DNA of 64,000 nt from Anaerolineales bacterium (lineage in GTDB: Bacteria; Chloroflexota; Anaerolineae; Anaerolineales; Villigracilaceae). The first letter of the stretch is position 1; each line of letters starts with the position of its first letter. The notes under the pieces are model-generated. The model was given only the letters and a program-made list of their open reading frames with translations, made no database searches and was not told the origin of the DNA. The stretch spans positions 1-64,000 of the forward strand of contig JANJTV010000077.1 of the NCBI GenBank assembly GCA_024710905.1, in the 5' to 3' direction. Of this stretch, positions 16,504 to 23,881 are shown one piece after another. Both the position numbers and the translations under genes were made by a program.

Positions 16504-17778
16504 ATGGATAATTTCTCCCCCACCCGTAACTACGCCCAATCCCTCGACCAGACCGACCCGCTCGGGCCTTTCCGCGCGCGCTTCTCCCACCCGCAGCCGT
16601 CCCTCCGTTACATGGATGGTAACTCGCTGGGGAAACTCCCGTTAAAAACCCTCGATGTGATGGAAAAGGCCGTCCGCGACCAGTGGGGCCGGGAATTAAT
16701 CCGCGGCTGGAACCAGGGCTGGTGGGAGGCCCCGCAGCGCATTGGCGACAAAATCGGTCAATTGGTGGGGGCAGCCCCCGACCAGGTGGTGCTTTGCGAT
16801 TCGACCTCCGTCAACCTGTTCAAACTGGTCAACACCGCCCTGCTGCTCAAGCCGGAGCGTAAAAAGATTATCTCCGACACACTCAATTTCCCCTCCGATT
16901 TATATATCTTGCAGGGCATCATGCATACCCTGCAAAAAGGCCATACCCTGCAACTGGTCAGTTCACAGGATGACGACCTGACTCCGGATATAAGCGCCCT
17001 GATTGATGCGATTGATGAAAATACCGCTCTGGTGACCCTCAGCCATGTGGTCTTCAAAAGCGGCTATCTCTACGACATGGCTGAAATCACCCGCCGCGCC
17101 CACGAGGCAGGCGCACTGGTGCTCTGGGATTTAAGCCATTCGGCGGGGGTCTTCCCGGTGGAACTGGATGCCTGCGAGGCAGACCTGGCCATTGGCTGTA
17201 CATACAAATACCTCAATGGCGGGCCCGGCGCGCCAGCCTTTCTATATATTAACCATCGCTTGCAGGAGCAGGCCGTTTCACCTATCTGGGGCTGGGCCGG
17301 ACAGGACAAGCCTTTTAATTTTGACCTAGCCTATACTCCCGCGCCAGGCATTCGCCGTTTTGTAGCCGGGACACCGCATGTGCTCTCCAGCTTGGCCGTG
17401 GATAGCGGCGTGGACATCAGCCTGGAAGCCGGGATGCCCGCCATCCGCGAAAAATCCATCCGCATGACGGAATATTTCATCAGGCTGAGTGACGCGCTTT
17501 TAACGGAATACCAGTTCCGGGTGGGTTCGCCCCGTGAAGCCCGTCTGCGCGGCGGGCATGTCAGCCTGCGCCACCCCGAAGGCTATCGCATCAACCGCGC
17601 CCTGATCGACGAAATGGAAGTCATCCCCGATTTCCGTGAGCCGGATAACATCCGTTTTGGGTTTGCGCCGCTCTACACGAGCTACGAAGAAATCTGGGAA
17701 ACGGTGGAGCGCCTGCGGGTAGTGATGTCTGAAAAGCGATATACTCATTACAGTGAAGCCAAAGCCACTGTAACATAA
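16504..17778 (+). CDS. kynU: Kynureninase
   Basis: 424 aa, PLP fold type I. Seen: YMDGNSLGKLPL (residues 35-46), RGWNQGWWEAPQRIGDKIG, DSTSVNLFKLVN, LSHVVFKSGYLYDM, LWDLSHSAGVFPVEL and the PLP-lysine block CTYKYLNGGPGAPAFLY near residue 235. It cleaves kynurenine to anthranilate and alanine (or 3-hydroxykynurenine to 3-hydroxyanthranilate). No formamidase or dioxygenase partner gene is in the window. The ATG at 16504 begins the conserved part; an in-frame ATG at 16480 lies inside the leader repeat. Confidence 0.95.
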   Translation: MDNFSPTRNYAQSLDQTDPLGPFRARFSHPQPSLRYMDGNSLGKLPLKTLDVMEKAVRDQWGRELIRGWNQGWWEAPQRIGDKIGQLVGAAPDQVVLCDSTSVNLFKLVNTALLLKPERKKIISDTLNFPSDLYILQGIMHTLQKGHTLQLVSSQDDDLTPDISALIDAIDENTALVTLSHVVFKSGYLYDMAEITRRAHEAGALVLWDLSHSAGVFPVELDACEADLAIGCTYKYLNGGPGAPAFLYINHRLQEQAVSPIWGWAGQDKPFNFDLAYTPAPGIRRFVAGTPHVLSSLAVDSGVDISLEAGMPAIREKSIRMTEYFIRLSDALLTEYQFRVGSPREARLRGGHVSLRHPEGYRINRALIDEMEVIPDFREPDNIRFGFAPLYTSYEEIWETVERLRVVMSEKRYTHYSEAKATVT

Positions 17779-17787
17779 AGGAGATCC

Positions 17788-18189
17788 ATGAGCAACCCAC
17801 CCCCTGCCATTGCCCCTGCCCTGGTGCAGGAATTTGTGGGCGTTTCGCACGGTGATTTTGCCCGCGTAAAAGCCCTGTTGGAACAAGAACCCGGCCTGGT
17901 AAATGCTGCCTGGGATTGGGGCGGCGGCGATTGGGAAACCGGCCTGGGCGCAGCCGCCCACACCGGGCAACACGACATTGCCAATTTCCTTCTGGCGCAT
18001 GGCGCCCGGCTGGATATTTTTGCCGCTACCATGCTCGGCAAACTGGGAGTGGTACAGGCTGCCATACGCGACAACCCGGCCATCCTGCTCATCAAAGGCC
18101 CACATGGCATCCCGCTGCTGGTGCATGCCCAGGTGGGCGGCCCGCAGGCGGCCGAAGTACTGGCCTTCTTGCAAGAACAAATAAAATAA
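17788..18189 (+). CDS. Ankyrin-repeat protein
   Basis: 133 aa. Ankyrin-like units: GDFARVKALLEQEPGLVNA, then GLGAAAHTGQHDIANFLLAHGARLDIF and GKLGVVQAAIRDNPAILLIKGPHGIPLLVHA. It has no signal peptide and is probably a cytoplasmic protein-binding module. AAGGAG precedes the ATG, 9 bases after the kynureninase stop, and the lipoprotein gene starts 4 bases after its stop, so the three may be cotranscribed. Confidence 0.85.
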   Translation: MSNPPPAIAPALVQEFVGVSHGDFARVKALLEQEPGLVNAAWDWGGGDWETGLGAAAHTGQHDIANFLLAHGARLDIFAATMLGKLGVVQAAIRDNPAILLIKGPHGIPLLVHAQVGGPQAAEVLAFLQEQIK

Positions 18190-18193
18190 CCAC

Positions 18194-19204
18194 ATGAAGA
18201 AATTCCTGTTCGCCCTGTTGATCGCTTCGCTGGCTGCCTGCACCCGCACCGCCAGCGACCTGGCCGTCACCCCCAGCCTGACAGTGGATGAAACCCCTGT
18301 GATGGAAGGGACTGGCGCGCCGGCCACAGTTACGCCGACAGCCACCCTTGAACCACTGGCCGTATGTGAAAACAGCCTGGTCTCACGCCTGCGCCCGGGC
18401 ATCCAGGCCCAGGTCGACCCCGACCAACCCCTGCCCAATAACCTGCGCTCCGAGGCCGGGACCAGCGCCGCGCTGGTCGGGGCCATCCAACAGGGCGAGG
18501 CTGTCACCATCCTGTCTGGCCCAACCTGCATTGAAGATTTCACCTGGTGGAACGTACGCAAAACTGACGGTACCGAAGGTTGGACCGCCGAAGCCGATGA
18601 TGAAACCTACTGGCTGGTCCCGTTGGAAGGGGAATCTGCCAGCACCACATCCAGCGTCTCCAGCCCGACCAGCAACCGCAACGGTCTGACCTGGGGAGTC
18701 TTTTCGAATGGCGCGGCTGGCGAGGGCATCGTCATGGTTGGTTGCGCCGCCGGGGATGAAACCTGTAACAGTGTGGTTGGCGACACCAGCTGCAACATTG
18801 AACTGCCTGTGCTGTGCTATAAACCTGCCGTGTTGCCCCGACCCAACTATGCCCTGCGGCCCTTTGGGGGCGCACAGGGGGACGAATTTTACAACGGCTG
18901 GGCAGCCGGATACGTGGGATTAACCGCCCCGGTCAGTGGCGCCAGCCTGGGCAGCCTAAACGCGGCCAACAACCTGTGCGAGGCGGAACTGGGGGCGGGC
19001 TATCGAATGGCCGAATCCCACGACGGAAAGTACATCGCCGGGATGGGCCTGAACAGCTTTTACGGGGGCACCTGGCCGCCCGACGAAAGACTGACCTCCG
19101 GTGGCGAAGCTTTTTATAGCTACGGCAGCCTCTCCACCAAAGCCCGTTTCTGGGTATATACCAACGACCAGGCCGCCAATTGCTGGGATCCAGAAAGTCC
19201 TTAA
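18194..19204 (+). CDS. Lipoprotein with SH3-like and lectin-like C-terminal domains
   Basis: 336 aa. Lipobox LAAC in MKKFLFALLIASLAAC, then a TVTPTATLEP linker. Residues about 55-135 form an SH3b-like domain (NNLRSEAGTSAALVGAIQQG...WWNVRKTDGTEGWTAE). The C-terminal domain (about 215-336) has AANNLCEAELGAGYRMAESH and RFWVYTNDQAANCWD, a Cys-paired pattern seen in other Chloroflexota secreted proteins; I know no function for it. Likely surface-exposed. Confidence 0.82.
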   Translation: MKKFLFALLIASLAACTRTASDLAVTPSLTVDETPVMEGTGAPATVTPTATLEPLAVCENSLVSRLRPGIQAQVDPDQPLPNNLRSEAGTSAALVGAIQQGEAVTILSGPTCIEDFTWWNVRKTDGTEGWTAEADDETYWLVPLEGESASTTSSVSSPTSNRNGLTWGVFSNGAAGEGIVMVGCAAGDETCNSVVGDTSCNIELPVLCYKPAVLPRPNYALRPFGGAQGDEFYNGWAAGYVGLTAPVSGASLGSLNAANNLCEAELGAGYRMAESHDGKYIAGMGLNSFYGGTWPPDERLTSGGEAFYSYGSLSTKARFWVYTNDQAANCWDPESP

Positions 19205-19281
19205 CCCCGTGTATCTCCCTGCCAGGGAGCACGGCAGGGATGGCCCATTTTTCTTTCCCTACCCAACCAAAGGAGAATGAT

Positions 19282-19779
19282 ATGGAACAAAATTCTGAGA
19301 TTCACCAGACCATTGCCATTGAAGACCCCGAGAACCAGCCAAACTTCCTGATGGGCACGATTGCCGGTGGCGTCGCCATGCTGATTGGCGCCGGCCTGTG
19401 GGGGCTGATCACCTACCTGACCAATTACCAGATCGCGTACATGGCAATTGGCGTCGGCCTGCTTGTAGGCTTTGCCATGAAGAAAATGGGACGCGGCAAT
19501 TCCATTCTTTTTGGTATTACTGCTGGGCTCCTTTCACTGGTTGGTTGTGTTCTGGGCAATTTGCTCTTCTATGCCGGGGCAATTTCTAACGAATTCGGGG
19601 TTTCCATTATGGAGGTCTTCGTGTTCATGGTAACCAACCCGATGGATGTCGTACAATTGATGGTCGAAGCCTTTGAGATCATGGACTTGCTCTTCTACGC
19701 AGTGGCAACCTATGCTGGTTTCGCTACCGCCTTTGAGAACAAGCCAAAAGTGACCCCACAACCCCGCATCCCCGCATAA
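19282..19779 (+). CDS. Small integral membrane protein
   Basis: 165 aa with about four membrane helices: MGTIAGGVAMLIGAGLWGLI, IAYMAIGVGLLVGFAM, ILFGITAGLLSLVGCVLGNL and a C-terminal LLFYAVATYAGFATAF. The pattern GNSILFGITAGLLSL recalls small zinc-ribbon-less YIP/DUF-type membrane proteins, but no function is assigned. AAGGAG precedes the ATG at 19282. A bidirectional terminator follows. Confidence 0.8.
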   Translation: MEQNSEIHQTIAIEDPENQPNFLMGTIAGGVAMLIGAGLWGLITYLTNYQIAYMAIGVGLLVGFAMKKMGRGNSILFGITAGLLSLVGCVLGNLLFYAGAISNEFGVSIMEVFVFMVTNPMDVVQLMVEAFEIMDLLFYAVATYAGFATAFENKPKVTPQPRIPA

Positions 19780-19783
19780 ATCG

Positions 19784-19818
19784 AGATGCCGCAGGAAAAA
19801 ACCTGCGGCATCTTTTTC
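19784..19818. terminator. Bidirectional terminator between convergent genes
   Basis: 12-bp stem AGATGCCGCAGG/CCTGCGGCATCT (19784-19795, 19802-19813) with T-rich sequence after it on the plus strand; it separates the membrane protein gene from the MerR gene. Confidence 0.85.
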
Positions 19819-19821
19819 TTT

Positions 19822-20568
19822 TTACTGGGCCTGGCGTTCAACATACACGCGCACAGCCTCTTGCATAAACTCGGCCAATTGCGGGTGCATCTGGTCGTAG
19901 GTAGCCCGAAAACGTGGATCGTTGACGTACATCTCGGCCAGCCCTTGCAATTGCTCCAGGTTCGGCGTCCAGAAGTAATCCATGTTCTTGCGCCAGCGGG
20001 CCACAATGGCCTGCGCCTCAGCAGAGCCTGAGCCCTCTGGCATGGCGGCAATCATGTCTTCGTAGATTGTTCGCGCCTCGGCCAGGATTTGCTGCTGTTT
20101 TTCCTTGCCATAGGCCTTCCAACGCCGGTTCGATTCGCGCACCGTTTCGGCATCGTAGAGCTGCTCGGCCTCCTGGGCGAATTTCTCCTGTTGTTCTTCG
20201 CTGAACCCGGCAAAAATTTGTTTGTTGCTCATGGGTCGGTTTCCTTTCAAGTGGTTAATCGTATCGTCCACAGTCTGGATCAGTCTTTTCAGGCGGGTCA
20301 CCCGCCGGGCCAATTCATCGCGATGTTGCTGCAAAGCGGCGAGGACATCGTAATCACGGCGTCCCATGATACGTTTGATCTCCTCCAACGGCAATCCCAG
20401 CTCACGGTACAGCAAAATTTGCTGCAGCCGCCAGAGCGACTCCTCCCCGTAATAGCGATAGCCGTTCTCGCCTTTCCGGGACGGCTTAAGCAAACCGATC
20501 TGGTCGTAGTGGTGCAGGGTGCGCGGGGTGATGCCCGCCAGCGTGGAAAGTTGTTTGACTGTGAACAT
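19822..20568 (-). CDS. MerR family regulator, TipA type
   Basis: 248 aa. MerR winged helix at residues 1-70 (FTVKQLSTLAGITPRTLHHY, then DQIGLLKPSR and GYRYYGEESLWRLQQI), a coiled coil to about 110, and a TipAS-like ligand domain (KQIFAGFSEEQQEKFAQEAE; MHPQLAEFMQEAVRVYVE). TipAL of Streptomyces binds thiopeptide antibiotics through this domain; ligand here unknown. Its own promoter carries a dyad in a 19-base spacer, so it likely autoregulates. The gene diverges from the RluA-type gene. Confidence 0.93.
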   Translation of the reverse strand: MFTVKQLSTLAGITPRTLHHYDQIGLLKPSRKGENGYRYYGEESLWRLQQILLYRELGLPLEEIKRIMGRRDYDVLAALQQHRDELARRVTRLKRLIQTVDDTINHLKGNRPMSNKQIFAGFSEEQQEKFAQEAEQLYDAETVRESNRRWKAYGKEKQQQILAEARTIYEDMIAAMPEGSGSAEAQAIVARWRKNMDYFWTPNLEQLQGLAEMYVNDPRFRATYDQMHPQLAEFMQEAVRVYVERQAQ

Positions 20569-20574
20569 GGCAAT

Positions 20575-20611
20575 ATAATAAACCCTGACGTAACGTTAAT
20601 GTCAAGGGTTT
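20575..20611 (-). promoter_or_regulatory. MerR-type promoter and operator
   Basis: Minus-strand TTGACA (20605-20600), a 19-base spacer and TATTAT (20580-20575). The inverted repeat AAACCCTGAC ... GTCAAGGGTTT (20580-20589, 20601-20611) sits in the spacer, the classic MerR arrangement with an overlong spacer. The predicted transcript starts at the ATG at 20568. Confidence 0.7.
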
Positions 20612-20624
20612 TTCCACAAAAGGG

Positions 20625-20630
20625 TACAAT
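20625..20630 (+). promoter_or_regulatory. -10 box of the RluA-type gene
   Basis: TACAAT, 8 bases before the ATG at 20639, with no ribosome site. No clear -35 box; the MerR dyad lies just upstream, so the TipA-like protein could affect this promoter too. Confidence 0.4.
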
Positions 20631-20638
20631 CAAATTCG

Positions 20639-21298
20639 ATGAATATCCTTCACGAAGACACCTGCTTGCTGATCGTCAACAAACCGGCTGGAATTTCCGT
20701 CCTGCCCGAAGGCTGGGAGGCAGGTGCCCCCCACCTTTTGCAGCAGCTCGAAGGGGAATTTGGCAGGCTGTGGGTCGTCCACCGTCTGGACAAAACCACC
20801 AGCGGCGTGCTGGCCTTTGCCCGTACTGCTGATGCCCACCGCAACCTGAACCAGCAATTTGAGCACCGCGAAGCCGAAAAAACCTATCACACCCTTGTCA
20901 CAGGCCATCCACGCTGGGAGGAACACACCGCAAAACACCTGCTGCGCGTCAACGTCGGGCACAAACACCGCACTATGGTCGACCATAAAAACGGGAAACC
21001 ATCGGAAACGGCTTTCAAGGTGCTGAAACGGTATCAAGATGCGAGCTTGATCGAAGCCCGCCCGAAGACCGGCCGCACCCACCAGATTCGCGTCCACCTC
21101 TACGCACTGGGGCATCCCATCCTGGCCGATGTCCTGTATTCCGGCCCCGAAACAGGGCTCATTGCCCGCCCGGCACTGCATGCCCTGGCCTTGCGCCTGC
21201 AACACCCGGAAACCGGAGAATGGCTGGAGCTCCACGCCCCCTACCCGCCGGATTTCCGGTACGTGCTTGAGCGACTCGAGAAAGGCCAGCACCTTTAG
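20639..21298 (+). CDS. RluA family pseudouridine synthase
   Basis: 219 aa, catalytic domain only; the N-terminal S4 domain of RluC/RluD is absent. Seen: LLIVNKPAGISVLP (residues 9-22), the catalytic-Asp motif VVHRLDKTTSGVLAFA near residue 48, KTYHTLV, and RTHQIRVHLYALGHPILAD. It isomerises uridine in RNA. The target (rRNA or tRNA) cannot be told; length suits small RluA/TruC-like members. Confidence 0.94.
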   Translation: MNILHEDTCLLIVNKPAGISVLPEGWEAGAPHLLQQLEGEFGRLWVVHRLDKTTSGVLAFARTADAHRNLNQQFEHREAEKTYHTLVTGHPRWEEHTAKHLLRVNVGHKHRTMVDHKNGKPSETAFKVLKRYQDASLIEARPKTGRTHQIRVHLYALGHPILADVLYSGPETGLIARPALHALALRLQHPETGEWLELHAPYPPDFRYVLERLEKGQHL

Positions 21299-21424
21299 TT
21301 TCCGAGAAATTGCTGGCAACGAGAGAACCAGGAATAACGCCCGCCATAAGCGCCAGTTCTGGCAAACTCTGGGTGGTTTTTCGGCTCGGCAATAATGCAG
21401 TTACATAATCCCGTTTCGCGAACG

Positions 21425-21488
21425 AAATTACCACGCTTTACGCCATTACCTATCTTTTTTGTCCGTTTTAGTTGGCAGTGAATTAAAG
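21425..21488 (+). repeat. Repeat copy A upstream of the riboswitch
   Basis: AAATTaCCACgCTTTACgCC then ATTACC, with a CCGTTTTAGTTGGCAG tail. A related copy B lies at 22566-22630, upstream of the ParB-fold gene. Both end in AT-rich DNA that could be promoter. A shared regulator site or direct repeats bounding a cassette are both possible. Confidence 0.5.
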
Positions 21489-21496
21489 TTTAATAT
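21468..21496 (+). promoter_or_regulatory. Weak promoter of the riboswitch leader
   Basis: TTAGTT (21468-21473), a 17-base spacer and TAATAT (21491-21496) would start transcription at about 21502, exactly at the 5' end of the riboswitch. Confidence 0.35.
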
Positions 21497-21502
21497 TTTT
21501 AG

Positions 21503-21574
21503 ATCGAAAGGGCAAACCCGTCGTAAGGCGGGGGCGCAAAGTCATGGGTCCTATAGTATGGATTGCCAGACCAC
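21503..21574 (+). ncRNA. Cyclic di-GMP-I (GEMM) riboswitch aptamer
   Basis: Conserved features in order: GGGCAAACC (21510-21518), a stem CCCGTC/GGCGGG capped by a GTAA (GNRA) tetraloop (21517-21532), the strictly conserved GGGGCGCAAAG (21531-21541), then a second arm with CCTATAG and TATGG, the tetraloop-receptor halves, and GGATTGCCAG closing. It lies directly upstream of the trypsin-like gene and its 3' end overlaps a strong terminator. Established: this class senses c-di-GMP. On or off direction is not decided here. Confidence 0.85.
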
Positions 21575-21604
21575 CGAAATCATTCGGTGGTCTGTTGTAT
21601 TTTA
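21567..21604 (+). terminator. Riboswitch-linked terminator
   Basis: 12-bp stem CAGACCACCGAA/TTCGGTGGTCTG (21567-21578, 21583-21594) followed by TTGTATTTT. The 5' arm shares bases with the end of the aptamer, so folding of one should affect the other. The protease start is 82 bases further on. Confidence 0.8.
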
Positions 21605-21685
21605 ACAGGAGGTGCCCCGGGAAAATATTGGTTCCAAAAACTGACTTTAGTACGTGATCAATTCTCAACCAAAGGAGAAAAATCC

Positions 21686-22489
21686 ATGCGTAACAAAAGA
21701 ATGTTTTTGACAGTATTCTCGATGCTCGTCATACTGGCTCTGGCAGTTAGCCCGGTCGGCGCGATAACCGATGGCGAGCTGGATGGCGATGGTCACCCGT
21801 ATGTGGGTCTCATGGTGGCTCAGGATTCAAATGGCAATCCCTTGTGGCGTTGCAGTGGGACTTTGCTTTCTCCCACCGTTTTCCTGACCGCTGGTCATTG
21901 CACCGAAGCCCCGGCGGCTCATGTCGAGATCTGGTTCGATGCCGATGTTGAATCCGGGATTCCTGCGAATGGCTATCCCTTCACCGGGGATGTTGGTGGA
22001 ACTCCCTACACACATCCGGATTACGACCCCAACGCCTTCTACCTGCGTGACGTAGGTGTGGTTGTGCTCGATGAGCCTTTTGCCAGCCCCAATGGCGTGT
22101 ATGGCGAACTGCCCGAATTGGATCAACTTGACGCCCTTAAGACCAAACGCGGTACTCAGGACCAAACGTTTACTGCTGTTGGTTATGGTCTGCAAGAGAT
22201 TAACCCGGTCTTTGTTGAATCTGAACGCGTCCGCATGGTCGCGACCCCACACCTGATCCAGATCAACGTGCCCGGTTTTACCGGAGATTTCTCACTCCTG
22301 CTCTCCAACAACCATTCCACCGGTGGCACCTGCTTCGGTGACTCGGGTGGTCCCAACTTCCTGGGTGATAGCAACGTGGTTGCAGGTGTGACCTCCTTCG
22401 GCATCAACGGCAACTGCGCCGGTACCGGCGGCGTTTTCCGTATGGATCGCTCCTGGTCGCTTGACTGGGTCAGTTCCTTCCTGGACTAG
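21686..22489 (+). CDS. Secreted trypsin-like serine protease
   Basis: 267 aa. Sec signal peptide MRNKRMFLTVFSMLVILALA then AVSPVGA. Chymotrypsin fold with intact triad: His in FLTAGHCTE (near residue 72), Asp in RDVGVVVLD (near 128) and Ser in GGTCFGDSGGPNF (near 221). A GTLL-type disulfide partner (RCSGTLL) is present. AAGGAG precedes the ATG at 21686. Expression is predicted to follow c-di-GMP through the leader riboswitch, as with some clostridial surface proteases. Substrate unknown. Confidence 0.93.
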   Translation: MRNKRMFLTVFSMLVILALAVSPVGAITDGELDGDGHPYVGLMVAQDSNGNPLWRCSGTLLSPTVFLTAGHCTEAPAAHVEIWFDADVESGIPANGYPFTGDVGGTPYTHPDYDPNAFYLRDVGVVVLDEPFASPNGVYGELPELDQLDALKTKRGTQDQTFTAVGYGLQEINPVFVESERVRMVATPHLIQINVPGFTGDFSLLLSNNHSTGGTCFGDSGGPNFLGDSNVVAGVTSFGINGNCAGTGGVFRMDRSWSLDWVSSFLD

Positions 22490-22514
22490 CCGTAACCAAA
22501 AGTAATTCATAGAA

Positions 22515-22546
22515 AAAACGGACTGCCCATGGGCAGTCCGTTTTGC
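22515..22546 (+). terminator. Strong rho-independent terminator after the protease
   Basis: 14-bp stem AAAACGGACTGCCC/GGGCAGTCCGTTTT at 22515-22528 and 22531-22544 with an AT loop. Confidence 0.9.
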
Positions 22547-22565
22547 GTCCGGGGATTTCCCTGCA

Positions 22566-22630
22566 AAATTTCCACACTTTACACCATTACCCCTTTATCC
22601 GTTTCCGTTAGCAGAAACTGGAATATAAAG
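22566..22630 (+). repeat. Repeat copy B upstream of the ParB-fold gene
   Basis: AAATTtCCACaCTTTACaCC then ATTACC, matching copy A (21425-21488) in most positions, with CCGTTTCCGTTAGCAG after a short indel. Confidence 0.5.
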
Positions 22631-22669
22631 CGGTTTACGGTTTGCCGGTTTCATGGTATTTTCGGTCAC

Positions 22670-23500
22670 ATGACCCCACAACTGCCCAAACTCCAGATCC
22701 TGCCCCTGCCACAACTGATCCTGCACGAAGACCACGACCTGCAACGCACCCTGCCGCTGGTTGAAAAACTGCGCGCCCAGGGAATCCTGCGCAACCCGCC
22801 GATCGTCATGCCGCTGACCGATGGTTCAGGCCGCTACATGGTGCTGGATGGCGCCAACCGCGTCACCTCCCTGCAGGAGATGGAATTCCCGCACATTGTG
22901 GCCCAGGTGGTCGACCCGGACGACCAGCACATCCGCCTGGAAACCTGGAACCACGTGGTCTGGAACATGCCCATCAAGGACTTGTTACGCTCGGTGCGCG
23001 ATGTGCCTGGCCTGAAATTGATGGAAATCGAACGCGGCTCAAACCAGCGCAACGAACTGGACTGCCTGCCCGTCGAAATCCAACTGGCGGACGGCAAGAC
23101 CTACATCACCTGCACCACCCGCGAGGGCATTCGCCTTGCGGCCTACCTGCATGGCATTGTGGATAGTTACAAGGACAAATCCTTCCTCGACCGCACCATG
23201 GAAGCCAATGTGGACTTCTTCAAAGAAGTGCACAACGACCTGACCGCGTTGATGATCTATCCCAAGTTCGAGACCAAAATGGTACTGGAACTGGCCGGCA
23301 ACGGCAACCTATTGCCCACCGGCCTGACGCGTTTCACCGTCTCGCCGCGCGCCCTGCATCTCAACTATCCGCTGCACGAACTTTCCAGCGGTAAACCCAT
23401 CGAATACAAGCAAAAATACTTGAACCATTGGGTTCAGGAACGCATTAAAAAGAAAAATGTGCGGTACTACGCCGAAGCCACTTTCCTTTACGATGAGTAA
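22670..23500 (+). CDS. ParB/sulfiredoxin-fold protein (SbnI/SerK-like)
   Basis: 276 aa. The N-terminal 90 residues resemble the ParB/Srx nucleotide-binding fold: LILHEDHDLQRTLPLVEKLR, then GILRNPPIVMPL and YMVLDGANRVTSLQEM. DGANR replaces the DGHHR of SbnI/SerK-type free-serine kinases, to which the layout is closest; ParB-type partition proteins differ by lacking the long C-terminal region. The C-terminal 150 residues are not recognised. The ATG at 22670 starts the conserved part. It opens a five-gene run with small spacings. Confidence 0.7.
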   Translation: MTPQLPKLQILPLPQLILHEDHDLQRTLPLVEKLRAQGILRNPPIVMPLTDGSGRYMVLDGANRVTSLQEMEFPHIVAQVVDPDDQHIRLETWNHVVWNMPIKDLLRSVRDVPGLKLMEIERGSNQRNELDCLPVEIQLADGKTYITCTTREGIRLAAYLHGIVDSYKDKSFLDRTMEANVDFFKEVHNDLTALMIYPKFETKMVLELAGNGNLLPTGLTRFTVSPRALHLNYPLHELSSGKPIEYKQKYLNHWVQERIKKKNVRYYAEATFLYDE

Positions 23501-23503
23501 CCC

Positions 23504-23881
23504 ATGAGCGATATGTCCTTTTTCTTCCCTGACCTCGAACCAGCCGAGGAGGGCGTTGTCCCCCAAACGCCCGAAAACATGCGCTTTACCGAACTGCGTG
23601 CCGAGCCGGTCTTAGACGACGGTCCCCTGCGCCTGCGAGTCTACCTCGAAGTGACCGCCTTCCAGCAGCGCCCCTACATCGAGGTCAGCCTACGCAACGC
23701 CGATGGCGACGAAATCGCCTCGGCCAGCGTCATCGAGCCCATGAGCCGCAAAAATGTCTTCACCCTGCACGTGCGCGGCCCGCAGGAGCGCGGCAAATTC
23801 AGCCTGCACGCCCGCATGTACTACCCCGACGGCCCCGAACCCGACCAGGCCAGCAGTGAATTTGAAATTGAAGCGGAGTAA
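23504..23881 (+). CDS. Small beta-rich protein of unknown function
   Basis: 125 aa. It starts 3 bases after the ParB-fold stop. No signal peptide. An acidic N-terminus is followed by alternating beta-type segments (LRLRVYLEVTAF, YIEVSLRNADGDEIASASVIEP, FTLHVRG), which look like an Ig-like sandwich. The pairing with the ParB-fold gene suggests a joint role, but no function is known. Confidence 0.75.
   Translation: MSDMSFFFPDLEPAEEGVVPQTPENMRFTELRAEPVLDDGPLRLRVYLEVTAFQQRPYIEVSLRNADGDEIASASVIEPMSRKNVFTLHVRGPQERGKFSLHARMYYPDGPEPDQASSEFEIEAE

Noticed and set aside
22670-23500. Chromosome-partitioning ParB
   Set aside because: No parA gene adjoins, no helix-turn-helix is seen and the length and C-terminal region do not fit.
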